From the NCBI GenBank assembly GCA_949825065.1, contig OX463859.1, forward strand, positions 23,267,847-23,331,846: a DNA stretch of 64,000 nucleotides, given 5' to 3'. The notes beneath the pieces are model-generated. The model saw only the letters and a program-made list of their open reading frames with translations, ran no database searches and was not told the DNA's origin. Shown in pieces: positions 44,291 through 53,960 of the stretch. Both the position numbers and the translations under genes were made by a program. Numbering within the stretch: the first letter of the stretch is position 1; every line of letters starts with the position of its first letter. The stretch is from Odontocerum albicorne (taxonomy: Eukaryota > Arthropoda > Insecta > Trichoptera > Odontoceridae).

Positions 44291-44879
44291 ATGTATGTCA
44301 TAGTATTATTTTTGTATAACTCCATATTAGGATACTCAACAAGTGTTTCTACGTTATATCCCGAAGCTCTGTTTAAAAGGAATTATCTCAGTTTTTTTTC
44401 AATTGATTTTAAGGCCTGACATGTCGCATCGAAAGTGTGCGTGAATTCACCCGAAGGAAATATTTTAACGAGGGGAAATTTTTTTGAATTTCTAGGTTAT
44501 TTTTAATTGAAATATTTTTACATAAGGCAATCATATATGCATCTTTTATTTTACTAAACTCACCTTTTTTTTATTTTACGGAATGAAGGTGAGGCCTCTG
44601 GTTAGTTTTAAAGGATAGTGATGATGAATGGAGCTTTAAAACGTCATGATTTATGAACTTATTCAAGTAATCTTCAATATATGAAAATTGTTGAAAATAA
44701 CAATGAAATAAATTCTTATGTTTCATTTTAAATAAATCTTTAAAAAAATTAAAAGGACTTCCGTTACGTAGTCGACAAAATTCTCTTCCAGCCTGAGATT
44801 TATTAGTGTGATACTCGTTGGTATCGAATTTATTCAAGAAAGATTTCGGTGTTCTTTTTATTTAAGGTGAAGGGGATCC
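44291..44879. other. Unassigned DNA
   Basis: An 88-codon minus frame at 44571-44837 lies just downstream of the transposase fragment at 44880-45111 but shows no transposase motif. Confidence 0.35.
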
Positions 44880-45111
44880 TCATGAATAATATGATTTAAG
44901 CGGTCCTCATCGAAATCCACTGGTCGTCCGGAACGCTCCATGTCTTTCAGGTCGAAATTACAGTATTTGAAACACAAAAACCATCGACGAGCTGTCCTTT
45001 CATTTACACTTCGCAAATATCGCGAGCAGCTTTGGCAGCTTTATTCCCTCGATTGAACGCGAACAGAAGGAGGTGTCGAAAATGCTCACTTTTGTCCACT
45101 CGACATTCCAT
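44880..45111 (-). pseudogene. Mariner-type transposase, N-terminal DNA-binding fragment
   Basis: Starting from ATG at 45111 on the minus strand: DKSEHFRHLLLFAFNRGNKA, then a frameshift, then NERTARRWFLCFKYCNFDLK, then RSGRPVDFDEDRL. These are the paired helix-turn-helix units and the GRP linker of mariner transposases. The catalytic part is not found downstream. Confidence 0.82.
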
Positions 45112-45294
45112 TTTGAAGACTTGTAATCAAATAAAATAATATATGTAACGTAAAAGCAAACACAATATCTTATAGAGCAGAAAATTTTCTTTCGAATGAC
45201 GTATAACCTTTACCATTTTGTTTTACTTTTGGTGCTGATTTTTAAATTGAAAAAAAAACGGACACAACTTACTCGTATGTTAGCACTTAATATA

Positions 45295-45395
45295 TTTAAC
45301 ATTTCCGGTTGGTTGGAAGAGATGGACACATGACACTAAATCCAAAAACTTGTACAGTATGCAACGCAAATATAGTTCAATACAATTATGATGGC
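45295..45395 (+). repeat. SINE family 1 or LINE tail fragment
   Basis: CCGGTTGGTTGGAAGAGATG and a decayed hairpin, then an ATTCAATACAATT-like end. Confidence 0.55.
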
Positions 45396-45665
45396 TTTAA
45401 TTGAAAAAGTTATGATTCGTTACCTCATTAAAGTATTTTTAATATCTGGGCAGTGTCGAAAATAGTAATGAAAATCATTATAGTGCTTCATGTCAATTTA
45501 ACCCTTTTGATAAATTAAAGATTTAAAAAAAAAAGTACACAAGAAAGAGTCGAGTCTCAAATACAACAGTTTTTTTCGGATAATACTTTTCATTAGTTTT
45601 TGTATCGGTAAAAATTGCGTTCATAGGTGCAAATACGGTGAACTACATACACCATGATTCTTATC
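45396..45665. other. Unassigned DNA
   Basis: Nothing recognised. Confidence 0.3.
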
Positions 45666-46117
45666 CAGTGGTTCCCAAACAAGGGCTCGCGAGCTCTTTC
45701 AGAAATTACTACTATTATACTATTAAAGTTATTCTTCAAGTACGCAACACTCTTAAATGAATATTTTTTTCCACTGCTGACATAATCTTTAGTGGTTATT
45801 GGTTGGTACCTATCGACAATCAAAGGGAACAGACGAAAGGGGTGCCGAGCGAGACGCCAGTTTCGAGTAAGGGGTACTGGTCGTTGTGAGCAAGGTGCTA
45901 GCTGAGGGTAGCATCTTTCGCATTAAGACGAAATTAAATATCAAATTTATTGCATAAAAATATTAATTTATTGAAAAAATGTTTTTATAACATGTAAAAC
46001 TAAAAAAGTGTGTATTCTTTTATTTTTTTAACTAAATTAATGCAGTAAAAATTTGCATAGTAATTTGTATTAATTGAGGTTGTGTGCAATTCAGCCAGAA
46101 AAGTTTAAGAGCCACTG
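45666..46117. mobile_element. Non-autonomous hAT-type transposon, 452 bp
   Basis: The ends CAGTGGTTCCCAAAC and GTTTAAGAGCCACTG are imperfect inverted repeats of the classic hAT type. The 8-bp flanks TTCTTATC and CTCTAACG agree at four positions (nTCTnAnn), fitting an old hAT target duplication. Inside, GGGCTCGCGAGCTCTTTCAG and GAGACGCCAG match the remnants in the duplicated blocks. Confidence 0.75.
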
Positions 46118-46299
46118 CTCTAACGTATTCTTAGCTGTGTAATTTTTTTTCTATCGTCTTAATATTTTATGTTAGTAAGCGAAATCTTGCGGTATGAATG
46201 GGTTACTTATACTTGTACTGGGCGAGACTCGTAGAATGAATGAAGAGTGACTTTTTAAATAAAAATATTGTAATGCGTCATCACACATTCAATGACGAC

Positions 46300-46460
46300 T
46301 TTGATGATTCGACGACCTCCATGACCGATTGCGATGACTCTTGATTTCTAACTGGAAGTTTCGGGTTCCATTTCCGATGGTTACCAAAATAAAAATCAAA
46401 ATAGGTCACATAGACTAGTAAGAATTCGTCCGGTAACAATATTTGCATACACCGAGTACG
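46300..46460 (+). repeat. SINE family 3, second copy
   Basis: AGTTTCGGGTTCCATTTCCG (B box) and GAATTCGTCCGGTAACAAT match the copy at 37195. Confidence 0.65.
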
Positions 46461-46684
46461 TGTAATAGTGTTATTGCATATTTACATGAAGTAGTGTTAC
46501 CAACAAGTGTAACGACCTTTAATGAAGTCCGAGTATATTCCAGAGGTTCTAAACCCGAAAGTTCGATCACTGAACTCAAATAAAATATTGTTTCCCAGAC
46601 ACGTTTTTAAATATGTCCGAATCACTAACTCGGATACCCTGAAACGAAAAAAATGTCTAAAGAAGAAGAACGTTTTAGATGTAT
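46461..46684. other. Unassigned DNA
   Basis: A 110-codon plus frame (46522-46854) runs into the SINE tail and is not supported as a gene. Confidence 0.3.
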
Positions 46685-46780
46685 ATATGACGACTTCAGT
46701 TAATTGCCATGTGGCAATCTCTTCCAACCAACTAGAAACCTGTTATAGAAGCCTTAAGAAAAAAATAAGACCAGCTGAAA
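46685..46780 (-). repeat. SINE family 1 tail with intact hairpin
   Basis: The plus strand reads TTGCCATGTGGCAA and then TCTCTTCCAACCAACTAGAA, the reverse complement of the tail. Confidence 0.7.
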
Positions 46781-47194
46781 ACATTAATAGCCGTTCCCAG
46801 TACAGGCCATCAATATCTTGCCGAAAACAGTCACCTAAAATAAATACGTACTGAGCTACTTTATTTTTTTATCGCCTGAAAAGAGGAGGTAGAAACACAT
46901 GTAGCGTTTTTATAGAGTAATTAGTAAAATGTAATAGTCGATTTATGATAAAATACTGTAATGTGGAGTTCCGCAAAGACATAACCAAAATCTTCGATAA
47001 AATTTTCTGCCTTCTTTATCCGAGCCCTCCATTGAAAGTCTGGCAATCATTCTTCCAAGATCATTATATGCAGAACGTCGCCAGTTCGAAACCTGCGCTG
47101 GGCTGATTTTACGATTTTTTCCCAATTTGTTTACAGGGTGTAGGGAAACATATTTATTTGAAAATTAATATTTATACGCAAAGAAAAAAAATAT
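46781..47194. other. Unassigned DNA with a possible tRNA-like head
   Basis: At about 47030-47110, GCCAGTTCGAAACCTGCGC looks like a B box and GTCTGGCAATCATTC like a poor A box; possibly SINE family 2. Confidence 0.35.
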
Positions 47195-47405
47195 GACCTC
47201 AGTGACTATGTTCATAAACGCCTGTCACCCAACCTGGGGATTAAGAGTTCAATATACGTTGGTATCCAAATTTTTTTATCAAAAAGGGTTCCAGTTTGGT
47301 GTTCACTTTAATATCTATCTAATTTGTTAGAACTGATTGTCACATGGTAATAAACATTCTTAGTCTTACTGTGTACAACGAAAGTGTTAATTCAATAAAA
47401 TACAA
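47195..47405 (+). repeat. SINE family 1, near full length
   Basis: A head with GGGGATTAAGAGTTCAATAT, body AATTTTTTTATCAAAAAGGG and GTTCCAGTTTGGTGTTCAC, a hairpin-like TGTCACATGGTAA, and the end ACAACGAAAGTGT. It abuts a LINE 3' end at 47406. Confidence 0.68.
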
Positions 47406-48110
47406 AGCAATCAATCTCTTTCATCCAACCAGACTAAAGTAAATAAAAGAAGTTACATGGTCGCAAAATTCACGAACAATTTATGAATAAATGATAAAAA
47501 TGAAGTGAGATATTATCAATCAAAAGTAACAGAAAAAGGAAAAGAAAATTGGGAATAAAACACGATACATTATTGACCTGAAATTAAGTTTTTTTCCGAC
47601 ACTTTTCCAAATGTACCAGTGAAGAAGCGAATCTAACAGTAGTTAATTACTGGTTCCAGAGTCTCACTGGATGAACAGTAAAGAACGGCGTACAAAAAGA
47701 AGAGTGATGAACTGGGAAAGTCAATAAACTATATTTGCTTGAGAGTAGCGCGTCCATGATCGGAAAGACACCGACTATTCTCGAAGAGATAAGAAAGGGC
47801 TGCGGGACAGTTAAGAATATTTATACAATAGTGACAATATGTGCAATTTTCGCCATCAATTAGTTTACTTCCCTCCGAAACAAAATGACATGACTATACT
47901 TTCTCAAGTTAAAAATAAATCTCAGAAATAATTTTAAAGATGGTTTATTATATTCAACTATTCCTCCGTAATATCCTTGTAACAGACGTCCGCATAGTCT
48001 AAAATCGGAAAGAGTAGAGAATGCATGCGCAAAATATTGGTTTTATTAGGTAGGAATTTTGCAACACTAATTCGAGTAGAATAAAGGAGAAGAATATATT
48101 TAGAAAACGT
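47406..48110 (-). mobile_element. Second copy of the SINE-partner LINE, decayed
   Basis: The minus strand gives RKLHILSLLYKYS, SLREYSRCLSDHGR and SSSETLEPVINYC-like pieces matching 38449-38790. Farther upstream, LDYADVCYKDITEE shows that this copy extends further 5'. Its UTR shares GAAGTGAGATATTATCAATC (plus sense) with 38370-38390. The tail keeps TCTGGTTGGATGAAAGAGAT. Confidence 0.72.
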
Positions 48111-48123
48111 AAAAAAAAACATA

Positions 48124-49212
48124 CGAGGGAGGATCAAATATAAACGAAACTTTTTTGTTTTAATTTATTTATTTGCAGAAAGAATAATTGGCCCAAAGAA
48201 ATTAATGTCGCAGGACGATAAATCAGGGCTATAGGGAGGGTGATCCAGTCGTGTCCAATTCATTTCCTCCAATTGTTACAGCTTCAGTATGGGGCCTCGC
48301 GTTGTCATGGAGAAGAATATTTATACATAGTGGTATCTCGTATCGGTTGGTTGGTAACTTCACTCAAAAGCTTGCGGTAGTACGCCGCATTGATGGTTTG
48401 ACGATCGTGCTAAAAAATCGATGTCCAAAATGCCACGCCGGTCCCAAAAAACGGTCACAAGCAACTTACCAGCTGACAGCTGAGTGTTGGCTTTCACAGG
48501 GGTTGTCTCATCCTTCTTTCTCCAGTCTATGTTGGCTTGTTTCGACTCGGTCGTATAGTGATGTTCCCAAGTTTTATTGCAGGTAATGATGCGACTCAAA
48601 AACGCGTTCTCATTTTGTGCAAACCGCGCCAAGAGCCGCTCACAGATAAGCAAACGTTCCTACGTTTATTCTGCAGTCAAAAGACGTATCGAGCGGACAC
48701 TTTACAGAATCCTAGGTCATTTGTGATTATGGATTGAGTGCTCACATAACTTATCCCTATCTCAGTTCTATTTCGGAAACCGTCAAACGTCGGTCGCTTT
48801 CCAGAAGATCACGAATGCCGTTAATGTTCTGTTCGGTTAGTCTCATCCGTAGGTTACAATCATGGCTCTCGTTTTCGACCCTTTCACGGCCTTTAATAAA
48901 CTTTTTATGCCAGGCAAACTCACGGGGTTTTGACAAAATTGGATCTCCAAACTGTGCCGTCAGTCTCCGCAGAATTTCAGCCGGTTTTACGTCCTCACGA
49001 GCGAAAAACCTGATAATTATGCGTTGCGCAATCGACGGTGCACCTCTTTCTCAGACATCGTGTGCCATACTAATAACGGAATCTGCCGAGACAAGCCGAC
49101 TGTTCTACCCACTCCTGATATCCTCACCCAATACTCCTCGAGGCGACCGCGCGCTCCGTTTAAAATTATGCGCTCTAAAATCAAAGTCTCCTTTACATTT
49201 GATCCACCCTCG
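48124..49212 (-). mobile_element. Decayed mariner transposon, about 1.09 kb
   Basis: The ends CGAGGGAGGATCAAATATAA and, inverted, CGAGGGTGGATCAAATGTAA are terminal repeats with TA on both flanks (48122-48123 and 49213-49214). The minus-strand coding region has many stops. It reads EDVKPAEILRRLTAQFGDP, SRIITCNKTWEHHYTTESKQ and TVFWDRRGILDIDFL, then a decayed second-acid region and HPPYSPDLSS. The first acidic position reads CNKTW where GDETW is usual, and the last 200 bp or so of coding sequence seem lost. Confidence 0.88.
48360..48653 (-). pseudogene. Mariner transposase, central fragment
   Basis: This 97-residue frame is the longest intact piece of that mariner: ITCNKTWEHHYTTESKQ (first catalytic acid lost), LSAGKLLVTVFWDRRGILDI. 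The N-terminal part is on the minus strand in other frames up to about 49060, starting MSEKEVHRRLRNA. Confidence 0.85.
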
Positions 49213-49274
49213 TACCAATGAAAAGTCAATGACAAAAAATGTGCAAGTCTTCCGATATATGATAGTAACACATT

Positions 49275-49490
49275 AGGTTTTAGGTGGAATGTAGTGTATT
49301 GTATTACACTTTCGTTGTATACATTACAACCTGGCGAGCTAACAACCAGAAAGATATTACAAAAAGGTCTTAAATGAAAACCACACTGGATTCCACTGTA
49401 AAAAAATCTTTGTTCCAGCGGAATTTGAACCCACAACCTCCGGATCGGGAAACAGGCGTCTTACCAACTAAACCATGGAAGTCATCGTAT
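49275..49490 (-). repeat. SINE family 1, full head, tail lacking the hairpin
   Basis: On the minus strand: ATGGTTTAGTTGGTAAGACG (A box), GGGTTCAAATTCCGC (B box), CCAGTGTGGTTTTC body, TTCTGGTTGTTAGCTCGCCA where the hairpin segment is deleted, and the end ACGAAAGTGTAATACAATAC. Confidence 0.78.
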
Positions 49491-50059
49491 ATGGAGTGGA
49501 AACAAAAGAATTGGCAAGAGCTCGAGATAAGAGTATTTTTTATTAATCAAACGGCATCCCCGACAGAAGAAAACATTTAATTGATAAATCTAAAAAATGA
49601 ATTCTCATACGAAACACAAGAGCAAGTATCGACTAAACGTGGTTAAAGAGTAATTATGTCGTTAGCAGCACCCAATTGTTGGCCCCGAGAAATTATTCTA
49701 CAACCCACCAGACAGGTCTAGAGAAACCTTTCACTGTAATTGCTTCTTGGTGCTTCTTTTAAGAGTAGATTAGGAACAGTTAGTATGGCAAGTACAGAAG
49801 AAAAAAATCGTCTGTGTTTAGTTAAACAGTACTTTACCGAAAATGTTAAATATTTTATTAGGATGCTGGTGACGCCCAGCTGGTATACTCCCTGTATCCG
49901 ATCTAGAGGGGGCTGATTTGATTTCGGTTAATTCTATAGGCTATCCCTCGTGATTGATTATAATTGTCAGCTATGTATTGGCATGTTGTGCGCAAGCTGT
50001 TGCATACATTCTTGGCAGATTTAATCTAACGTTCTAATGGCAAGAAGATTGATGTGGTC
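49491..50059. other. Unassigned DNA
   Basis: No gene or repeat recognised. Confidence 0.35.
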
Positions 50060-50275
50060 CATGACCTAGTTGGTAAGATCTCTGTCTCCCAGCCCGGAGG
50101 TTAAGGATTCAAATCCCGTTAGAACCCAGTTTTTTTTAAAGGATTTCAGTCTTGTTTTCCCTTATGACATTTTTAACATATTTTTGGTTGATTGGAAGAT
50201 ATTGCCACACTGCAATAAGTCCGGAAGGTTATAGTGTATATGACGAAAGTATAATACAATACAATTAAACTTCCA
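50060..50275 (+). repeat. SINE family 1, full length
   Basis: CATGACCTAGTTGGTAAGAT (A box), AAGGATTCAAATCCCG (B box), GAACCCAG plus a T run, GGATTTCAGTCTTGTTTTCC, GGTTGATTGGAAGATATTGC, CACACTGCAATAAG and the end ACGAAAGTATAATACAATAC. A clean reference copy. Confidence 0.8.
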
Positions 50276-50439
50276 AGACGCTAAGCAGGTTTTATCTATT
50301 GCAGGACTTCTTTAGGCATTTTTATATAGCGCTATTTTTGTGTTGCTTAATAGTATTATAAAAATTTGTGATAAGTAGAATAAAAGCTCTAGAAAACTAT
50401 AAATTCAGGTGTAAAATGGTCTAACAGTAAAACCAATCC
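50276..50439. other. Unassigned DNA
   Basis: Nothing recognised. Confidence 0.3.
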
Positions 50440-50640
50440 GCAATTGAATTCGACAGGAATCGAACCTAGAGCGCTCGCTTACTTTGCGTGATTGCTAACT
50501 TTTCGACCATTGTAGCCGATTCCTGCTAAAACCCAGATATTTTTAAAAGAGCTCCAGTCTGGTTTTCACTTATTTTAGTTGGTTCAAGGACATTACCACA
50601 TCAAAATAAACTAGCCAGGTTTTGCTATAAAAAATATTTT
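50440..50640 (+). repeat. Composite SINE: inverted tRNA-like head joined to a forward family 1 body
   Basis: The head segment (GACAGGAATCGAACCTAGAG at 50450) is a B box on the minus strand. The body (AACCCAGATATTTTTAAAAG, CTCCAGTCTGGTTTTCAC, then TAGTTGGTTCAAGGACATT) runs forward. Confidence 0.6.
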
Positions 50641-50885
50641 CCATTAATTTGTAACCCTCGTATACATTCGACTCGGTGACTCGCACATAGTGTGGCTGAG
50701 AGATTAATAATCCACTGAAATTGGCGAAGTACGAGTAGGTCATCGACTCGCGTATATCCAGCAAGTGTGAATATTATTACCAGATGAACTCTTACAAGAC
50801 AAGCCCTTTTTTGGGTACTATCGAGAAACGAACCCTTAAATAACGTGTATAAAGTTCTACTATTTAAGTAGATTTTTATCAAATT
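50641..50885. other. Unassigned DNA
   Basis: Short minus frames only. GACAAGCCCTTTTTTGGGTA and AACGAACCC at 50798-50835 hint at another minus SINE head. Confidence 0.3.
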
Positions 50886-51834
50886 TTTTTTTTTTTAATC
50901 CACTTTGCACGGATTTCTCCTGTTACACAAAGAGGGTCTGCTTCTAGCGTTAGCTTATTCGTTAGGAATAATATCAGCCAGGATTCTTCTCATACTGCTA
51001 GTCGGTGTCGAGAATATATCAACCGTGTCATTCAGTTAGTTTAATATCTCTATACCACGCGTGACTGAGTGTTTAGCCATGATATTCGTCCTGTAAGTTG
51101 GTATGTAGAACAGAAGGTGAATTCTTGCATGGTTATATTTATTGGGTACATATAAACTTAGTGCTTCTAGAATCGCGGGACAGTTAAAGGAACCTTGGAA
51201 AACCTTTATTAGGAATATCTGAATGGATTCTTGCCTTCTTGTTTCGAGGCTTCTATAGTTACACACCGTGAGAAGTTCGGCATGGTGAGCATATTTTGGG
51301 TAATCGCCCTTTGTTCTGTACCATAGATATCTGAGGATTTTTTTTTTGTATTTGTTCTATATTGTTTTTATATTTGAGCTGATGAGGAGCCCAAACCGTA
51401 GATGCATATTCTAATTTGGTTCTAATTAGATAATTATATAAGGTTCGGAGGATATCGGTGCTGTTAAATTCTCTTGATATACTCATTATAAAACCGAGTA
51501 GTTTGTAACAGTCCGATATCAAACGTGAGACATGGTTAACGAACGTGAGTCCGACATCGAAGGTTACGCCCAAATCTTTGAATTCAGAAACTCTGTTTAG
51601 TGCCACTCCCTGTATAGTATACTGATGGTGGATTGGTGAAAACGATCGACTATAAGATACACAGACACATTTATTAATGTTGAACAGAAGATGATTTTGC
51701 TCACTCCAGGAGACTAGGGAGTCTAGGTCCTGTTGTAACTGTGCACAGTCGTGAGGTGAATTGATATCTAAGGAAGAGTTACTAGAGATATCTAACAGCA
51801 GGTTGCGATAGAAACCAAATTCATTGGGGCTCAA
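50886..51834 (-). mobile_element. 5'-truncated LINE with poly(A), minus strand
   Basis: A T run at 50886-50898 is the poly(A) of a minus-strand element whose ORF end lies at 51036-51834. The 3' UTR is about 140 bp. No target duplication was found. Confidence 0.8.
51036..51834 (-). pseudogene. LINE reverse transcriptase C-terminal region, frame-shifted
   Basis: Frame one (51259-51834) holds LNINKCVCVSYSR-like and FKDLGVTFDVGLTFVNHVS segments, and YNYLIRTKLEYASTVWAP. A shift near 51260 leads to frame two (51036-51266) with NYRSLETRRQ, LSLYVPNKYNHAR and a VTRGIEILN end. It covers the region from just after the polymerase active site to the ORF end and is close in type to 39633-40097. Confidence 0.85.
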
Positions 51835-51879
51835 AAATGTACATACACGAAGCGCACACTATCCAAATCTGCTAAGATG

Positions 51880-52375
51880 ATAGTCCATGATAGAATTTCA
51901 GTACCAGCTGTGAAACGTGGACGTTGAAAAGAACTAAAATTAGTCGAATAAATGCCGTAGAAATACAGTGACAATGTATGATAACATGGAATGAAGGGAT
52001 TAGAGATGAAAGTTAACTGAATACTGATGTATTAAGTAAGATCGAGAAGAACACCCTAAACTGGTTTGGGCATGTAGAACGATTGAAGGAAGAAATACTT
52101 ATAAAACAGTATACAGATTTTTTTTAGTATGAATACGTGATAAAGGAAGACTAAGGAAAGTTTGGTTAGATTAAGTGAATGATTATAATAATAAAAGGAT
52201 AGTTAGATAACAAATTATAGGGAATTATATTTTAAAAGTAGGAAATAGAAAAGTCAGAGAAATTGTGGGAATTGTTTAAGAAGATTTATGGATGTAGAAG
52301 AAGTGAAGGATGGTTCCGAGATAGGTCTCGCACTCTATCATCTCTTCCTAACTCGACAAGGAAATCGTATGTATG
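51880..52375 (+). mobile_element. RTE-like LINE 3' end remnant
   Basis: KIEKNTLNWFGHVERLKEEI is readable at about 52040-52100. The SCMRRCMDVEE and SAYPD parts follow in broken form to 52370. Confidence 0.75.
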
Positions 52376-52707
52376 TTTATCAATATAGAGGGACTAAGAA
52401 GTGTTCAAGAAGGTTGGAGGTCTCTATATGGCACATGAGTGATGACAAGCGCTGCTATTAAGTACGCAAAGTGGGATTGTTTGGAAATGATATGGATGAG
52501 GTTGATAAACTGATGATACATTTGGAGTTGTACTTATAAAAGCCTCATGAAATTTTTCTGGTTTGAAGAAATTACCCGCCCCCGGCCTAAACCGGATTGT
52601 ATAAAACGTTAAGGGACAATTATACATAAAACTATGTGTATATATTGTATAATTTCTAGTCAAAGCGTTAACTTTGTTGAGGTTTAAAGAAGGTGTAATT
52701 TGTTGAA
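52376..52707. other. Unassigned DNA
   Basis: A 95-codon minus frame has no recognisable features. Confidence 0.35.
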
Positions 52708-52884
52708 TCAAACACTATTTATTCCACTTAATATAACGATGAAACCCTACCGATTTCAAGGTTTTCACCACATCATCAGAGGACCACAAAGAAGACTTTT
52801 GTTCGTGCTTCCTTAGTGATGAAATGAAAACCTTGAAACCGGTTGTTTTATACCGTTTAATTAAGTGGAATAAATAGTGTTTGA
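52708..52884. mobile_element. Palindromic MITE, type 1
   Basis: The first 22 bp (TCAAACACTATTTATTCCAC plus TT) are perfectly inverted at the right end. Inner arms CCGATTTCAAGGTTTTCA and TGAAAACCTTGAAACCGG. The best preserved ends of the family. Confidence 0.9.
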
Positions 52885-52919
52885 TCAAACGAATTCCAGA
52901 AAACAATCGTTAAAAAATA

Positions 52920-53330
52920 AGATTTTTATGTACGTATACCATCACGCCGCTTACCTGCTGAGGTAGACAAAGCGCCAGATTTCCTATCTCGTTATAAAAT
53001 GTTGCCTCTTCTAAATCCGTACGCTTTCTCATACATCACCTACGATTTCTCTTACTTCTTGTGTTTCTTTCTTTTAAAATATCATACACTTGATCCAACC
53101 ATACTTTCCTTGGTATTCTTATACTACGTCTTCCACTAAAATTAGTACTGTTTATACGTGGTGTTCTAACTATCGCAGAGTGCTCTTCTTCATCTTATTC
53201 AACACATCACCCTTCAGTCCCACCCCTGTCTCGTAATTCTGTGTTCTGTTATGCGAGTACATTATCACCCCATATATTCTCCTAAGTGCAAGCTTTCCTA
53301 CAGTATTTATTCGACAAGATTTAAACTTTT
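52920..53330 (-). mobile_element. RTE-like LINE 3' end remnant
   Basis: Plus-strand words CCTGCTGAGGTAGACAAAG, GTTGCCTCTTCTAAATCCG and GAGTGCTCTTCTTCATCTTA are the reverse complement of the SAYPD, MDVEEA and KMKKST regions. Confidence 0.72.
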
Positions 53331-53564
53331 TAATCTCTCTATATAACGGTTAATATATTTAATTGTACCCTATAACATATACATTAAAATCGCTTAGCCA
53401 TCACTTGTATTTACAGTTAACCTTATGGTATAAGCCATCTCAATACAGGTTTTATCTTAGTGAGTTAGGTCACGAATATTTATATTTTGTCAAGTTTTTC
53501 TAAATTGAGAAATCGATAAATTGAACGCCAGTTAATTGATTGGCATCAATTCATACACATGCTT
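53331..53564. other. Unassigned DNA
   Basis: Nothing recognised. Confidence 0.3.
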
Positions 53565-53960
53565 ACATATAATTACGTCGTATCCCTTGCGGAGTAGGCA
53601 CGGAGAACACATCTCCAATTTGTATCCAAGGACACAAATTTCACATCCTCTACATTCATACGTCGTCATACAGAATCCTTCATTACTCCTACTTTTCATT
53701 AACATCTTTTGAAATCTGATTCATTTGATTCAACCATGTTTTTCTTGGTCTAACTTTTTCATGAACACCTTGCCATTCTAAATTTTATATGGGCTTAGTC
53801 ATTATCTCCACATGTTCAAATCATCTGTTCAACGCTTCTTTCTTTATCTTACTGAAAACACTAAGTTTATCTATGAATTCATTTTCAATGTCTTAAATTC
53901 ATCTTCTTTCATACATTAACACTACATTTTTTTTGTGCTTTCATATCTAGAGCATCAATT
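53565..53960 (-). mobile_element. RTE-like LINE 3' end remnant
   Basis: The plus strand shows CTTGCGGAGTAGGCACGGAG, CCTCTACATTCATACGTCG, ATTCAACCATGTTTTTCTTG and CACATGTTCAAATCATCTG, in the order expected for a minus copy. Confidence 0.7.

Noticed and set aside
44571..44837. 88-codon minus frame next to the mariner N-terminal fragment
   Set aside because: It lacks any of the transposase catalytic motifs and is very AT-rich.
46522..46854. 110-codon plus frame
   Set aside because: It crosses the hairpin tail of a SINE and has no family features.
50060..50135. Possible true tRNA gene
   Set aside because: A and B boxes are present, but acceptor and anticodon stems do not pair and a SINE body follows directly. 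The same holds for all tRNA-like heads in the window.
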